Shown: piece by piece, positions 4,864-6,536 of the stretch
How positions within the stretch are numbered: the stretch's first letter is position 1
Layout: each line of letters starts with the position of its first letter
Source: Chloroflexaceae bacterium UBA1466
GTDB taxonomy: Bacteria > Chloroflexota > Chloroflexia > Chloroflexales > Chloroflexaceae
Direction of reading: 5' to 3'
Assembly: GCA_002325605.1 (NCBI GenBank)
Contig: DCSM01000033.1
Coordinates: 1-6,536, forward strand
Length of the DNA stretch: 6,536 nucleotides
Translations under genes and position numbers: made by a program
Notes under the pieces: model-generated
Told to the model about the DNA's origin: nothing
What the model saw: only the letters and a program-made list of their open reading frames with translations
The model's database searches: none

Positions 4864-6399
4864 ATGCCAGTAGAATTTCTCTGGGCCGTGGCGCTTTTCA
4901 GCACGGGCCTGGTGGCTGGAGGGGGCTTGGGGGTCTTTTGGGCCACCAACAGCGCCAATTCCCGCATCCAGCAGCGCGAACGCGAAACCCGGCTGTTGCA
5001 AGAAGAGGCCCGCTCCCAGTACAAAGAGTTGAGTTTACAAGCCAAAGCCGAAGCCTTCCAATTGCGGGCGGAGACCGAAGAGGAGTTAAAGAAAGCCCGC
5101 CAGGGCCTGCAAAAACAAGAGGAGCGCATTCAGCGCAAAGAGGAAAACTTAGACCGCAAACTTGAAGGCTTGGAACGCCGCGAGCGCCAGCTTCAAAACC
5201 GTGAGCGCCAAACCGACCTAACTTACACCGAGGCCGAAACTCTCCGCAATCAACAACTGACTGAGTTGGAACGCATCTCAAAGCTAAGTCTCGCCGAAGC
5301 CCAGGAGCTAATTTTAACCCGCGTGGAGCAAGAGACACGGGATGCCGCTGCTCGCCGGATTCGAGAAGTGGAGCGGGCCACGGAGGAAGACTCTAAGAAG
5401 TTGGCCCAAAAGATCATCGGCTTGGCGATTCAGCGCTATGCGGGGGAATGTGTAGCCGAAATGACGGTTACGACGGTTAGTTTGCCGAATGAAGAGTTGA
5501 AAGGGCGCATCATTGGGCGCGAAGGGCGCAACATCCGCGCTTTTGAACAGATTACAGGCGTGGATATCATCGTTGACGATACCCCCGAAGCCGTTACGCT
5601 TTCATGTTATGACCCTGTGCGCCGGGAAGTCGCTCGTTCTTCGCTCATTAAGCTGCTGAAAGATGGCCGAATTCATCCTTCGCGCATCGAAGAAGTGGTT
5701 TTGAAGACGCAGCAAGATGTTGATCAATTGATGCGCGAGGAAGGGGAGCGAATCGCTTACGAAGCGAATGTGCAAGGGCTGCATCCTGACCTGATAAAGA
5801 TGTTAGGGCGCTTGAAATTTCGCACGAGCTATGGGCAAAATGTTTTACAACACTCTTTGGAATGTTCGCTTTTGGCCGCACACATGGCTGCCGAATTGGG
5901 GGCGAACATTCACGTAGCCAAGACTGCCGCTTTGCTCCACGACATCGGCAAAGGGATTGACCACGAGGCGCAAGGCCCCCACGCCCTTATCAGCGCCGAC
6001 CTTGTCCGTCGCTTGGGGCGTTCGCCGGCGATTGTCCATGCCATTGCGGCCCATCACAACGACGAAGAACCTCAAACCGTCGAGGCTTTTTTAGTACAAG
6101 CCGCCGACGCGATCTCTGGCGGGCGGCCTGGGGCGCGACGCGAGACCTTGGAGCTTTATATCAAGCGGCTGGAAGCTCTGGAAACCATCGCATCTTCCTT
6201 TACGGGAGTGCAACGGGCTTTTGCCATCCAAGCGGGGCGCGAAGTGCGGGTTTTGGTGCAGCCCGAAACTATAGATGATCTCGCCAGCATTCATTTAGCC
6301 CGTGACGTAGCGAAGAAAATCGAAGAGAGTCTCCAATATCCTGGGCAAATTCGCGTGACCGTGATTCGGGAAACGCGAGCCGTTGAATACGCTCGCTAA
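4864..6399 (+). CDS. rny: ribonuclease Y
   Basis: A 511-residue membrane-anchored endoribonuclease that starts mRNA decay; length fits the family (about 520). Domains in order: one N-terminal transmembrane helix (about 5-27, Gly-rich, only Glu4 charged before it); a long coiled coil rich in Glu, Arg, Lys and Gln (about 34-180); a KH RNA-binding domain with the GxxG loop GREG at 218-221, followed by DIIVDDTPEAVTLSCYDPVR (234-253); and an HD phosphohydrolase domain with His330, the metal-binding pair His359-Asp360 in LLHDIGKG, His397/His398 in AAHHND and Asp415 in QAADAISGGRPGARRE. All catalytic residues appear intact. The C-terminus ends in IRVTVIRETRAVEYAR, typical of the family. In Firmicutes the enzyme acts in a membrane degradosome-like network; that is family knowledge, not shown here. 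It is transcribed alone, with a structured leader upstream and a strong terminator immediately downstream. Confidence 0.97.
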   Translation: MPVEFLWAVALFSTGLVAGGGLGVFWATNSANSRIQQRERETRLLQEEARSQYKELSLQAKAEAFQLRAETEEELKKARQGLQKQEERIQRKEENLDRKLEGLERRERQLQNRERQTDLTYTEAETLRNQQLTELERISKLSLAEAQELILTRVEQETRDAAARRIREVERATEEDSKKLAQKIIGLAIQRYAGECVAEMTVTTVSLPNEELKGRIIGREGRNIRAFEQITGVDIIVDDTPEAVTLSCYDPVRREVARSSLIKLLKDGRIHPSRIEEVVLKTQQDVDQLMREEGERIAYEANVQGLHPDLIKMLGRLKFRTSYGQNVLQHSLECSLLAAHMAAELGANIHVAKTAALLHDIGKGIDHEAQGPHALISADLVRRLGRSPAIVHAIAAHHNDEEPQTVEAFLVQAADAISGGRPGARRETLELYIKRLEALETIASSFTGVQRAFAIQAGREVRVLVQPETIDDLASIHLARDVAKKIEESLQYPGQIRVTVIRETRAVEYAR

Positions 6400-6413
6400 A
6401 TGCGGGTTGGGTC

Positions 6414-6449
6414 AAGCCCCTTTGGGTCGCAATGCCCAAGGGGGCTTTT
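6414..6449 (+). terminator. intrinsic terminator of rny
   Basis: A 13-bp stem with one G-U pair, AAGCCCCTTTGGG (6414-6426) and CCCAAGGGGGCTT (6435-6447), with an 8-nt loop, followed by TTC then ATTT. It begins 15 bp after the rny stop. Its inner core (CCTTTGGG) is the same as that of the terminator at 3329-3365. Confidence 0.88.
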
Positions 6450-6460
6450 CATTTCCCTGT

Positions 6461-6536
6461 GGAGGATAGGCATCTTGCCTGTCATTCGGAGGATAGGCCT
6501 CTTGCCTGTCATTCGGAGGATTTGGCATCCCCAGCC
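6461..6536. repeat. 27-bp tandem hairpin repeats, continuing past the right edge
   Basis: Two 27-bp units (6461-6487 and 6488-6514) differ at a single base (CATC versus CCTC), and a third begins at 6515 with GGAGGAT before diverging. Each contains an imperfect palindrome, GATAGGCA - TCT - TGCCTGTC in unit 1 (6465-6483, 8 bp with one G-U). The second unit's change opens the top pair. This resembles dispersed GGCATCTTGCC-type intergenic repeats I recall from Chloroflexota and other environmental phyla. No gene is seen after the rny terminator. Confidence 0.7.

Overview
The window looks like an ordinary chromosomal stretch from a bacterium of the phylum Chloroflexota, probably Anaerolineae. This is inferred from recognised protein types, not from a search: a short TPR protein with an acidic, tryptophan-rich first repeat, a lipoprotein with a WPDGALGCP-type domain, a RimI with a long internal insertion, and an RNase Y. 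Base composition is near balanced and looks even across the genes. There are no phage, transposase, CRISPR, tRNA or rRNA genes.

Layout from left to right. (1) Minus strand: the first 83 codons of a TPR protein that runs off the left edge, preceded 16 bp upstream by a small lipoprotein gene (268-687). (2) An 83-bp divergent spacer (688-770) with a nested dyad. A candidate promoter for the rightward genes lies at its left edge, inside the start of the lipoprotein gene. (3) Plus strand: an inositol-monophosphatase-family phosphatase (771-1559) and, 10 bp later, an SPL-like radical SAM protein (1570-2646), very likely one operon. (4) Minus strand: rimI (2630-3322), whose 3' end overlaps the convergent radical SAM gene by 17 bp. 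Upstream of it lies a larger lipoprotein gene (3378-4232) built from two copies of one domain. An intrinsic terminator separates these two genes and a good promoter lies upstream of the lipoprotein. (5) A 523-bp non-coding stretch (4341-4863) holds a repeat patch (two 42-bp tandem units, with a 13-bp direct repeat on either side), an extended -10 promoter, and about 280 nt of hairpin-rich leader that includes a terminator-like hairpin. (6) Plus strand: rny, encoding RNase Y (4864-6399), closed by a strong intrinsic terminator and followed by 27-bp hairpin repeats that reach the right edge.

The genes do not form an obvious single pathway. RNase Y (mRNA decay) and RimI (ribosomal protein acetylation) are housekeeping functions. 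The phosphatase and radical SAM enzyme are conserved metabolic or repair-type enzymes of uncertain substrate. The two lipoproteins are probably exported and lipid-anchored, with unknown roles. I found no clear new multi-gene system. The least explained items are the duplicated-domain lipoprotein, the structured rny leader with its possible attenuator or small RNA, and the repeat patch at 4398-4565.
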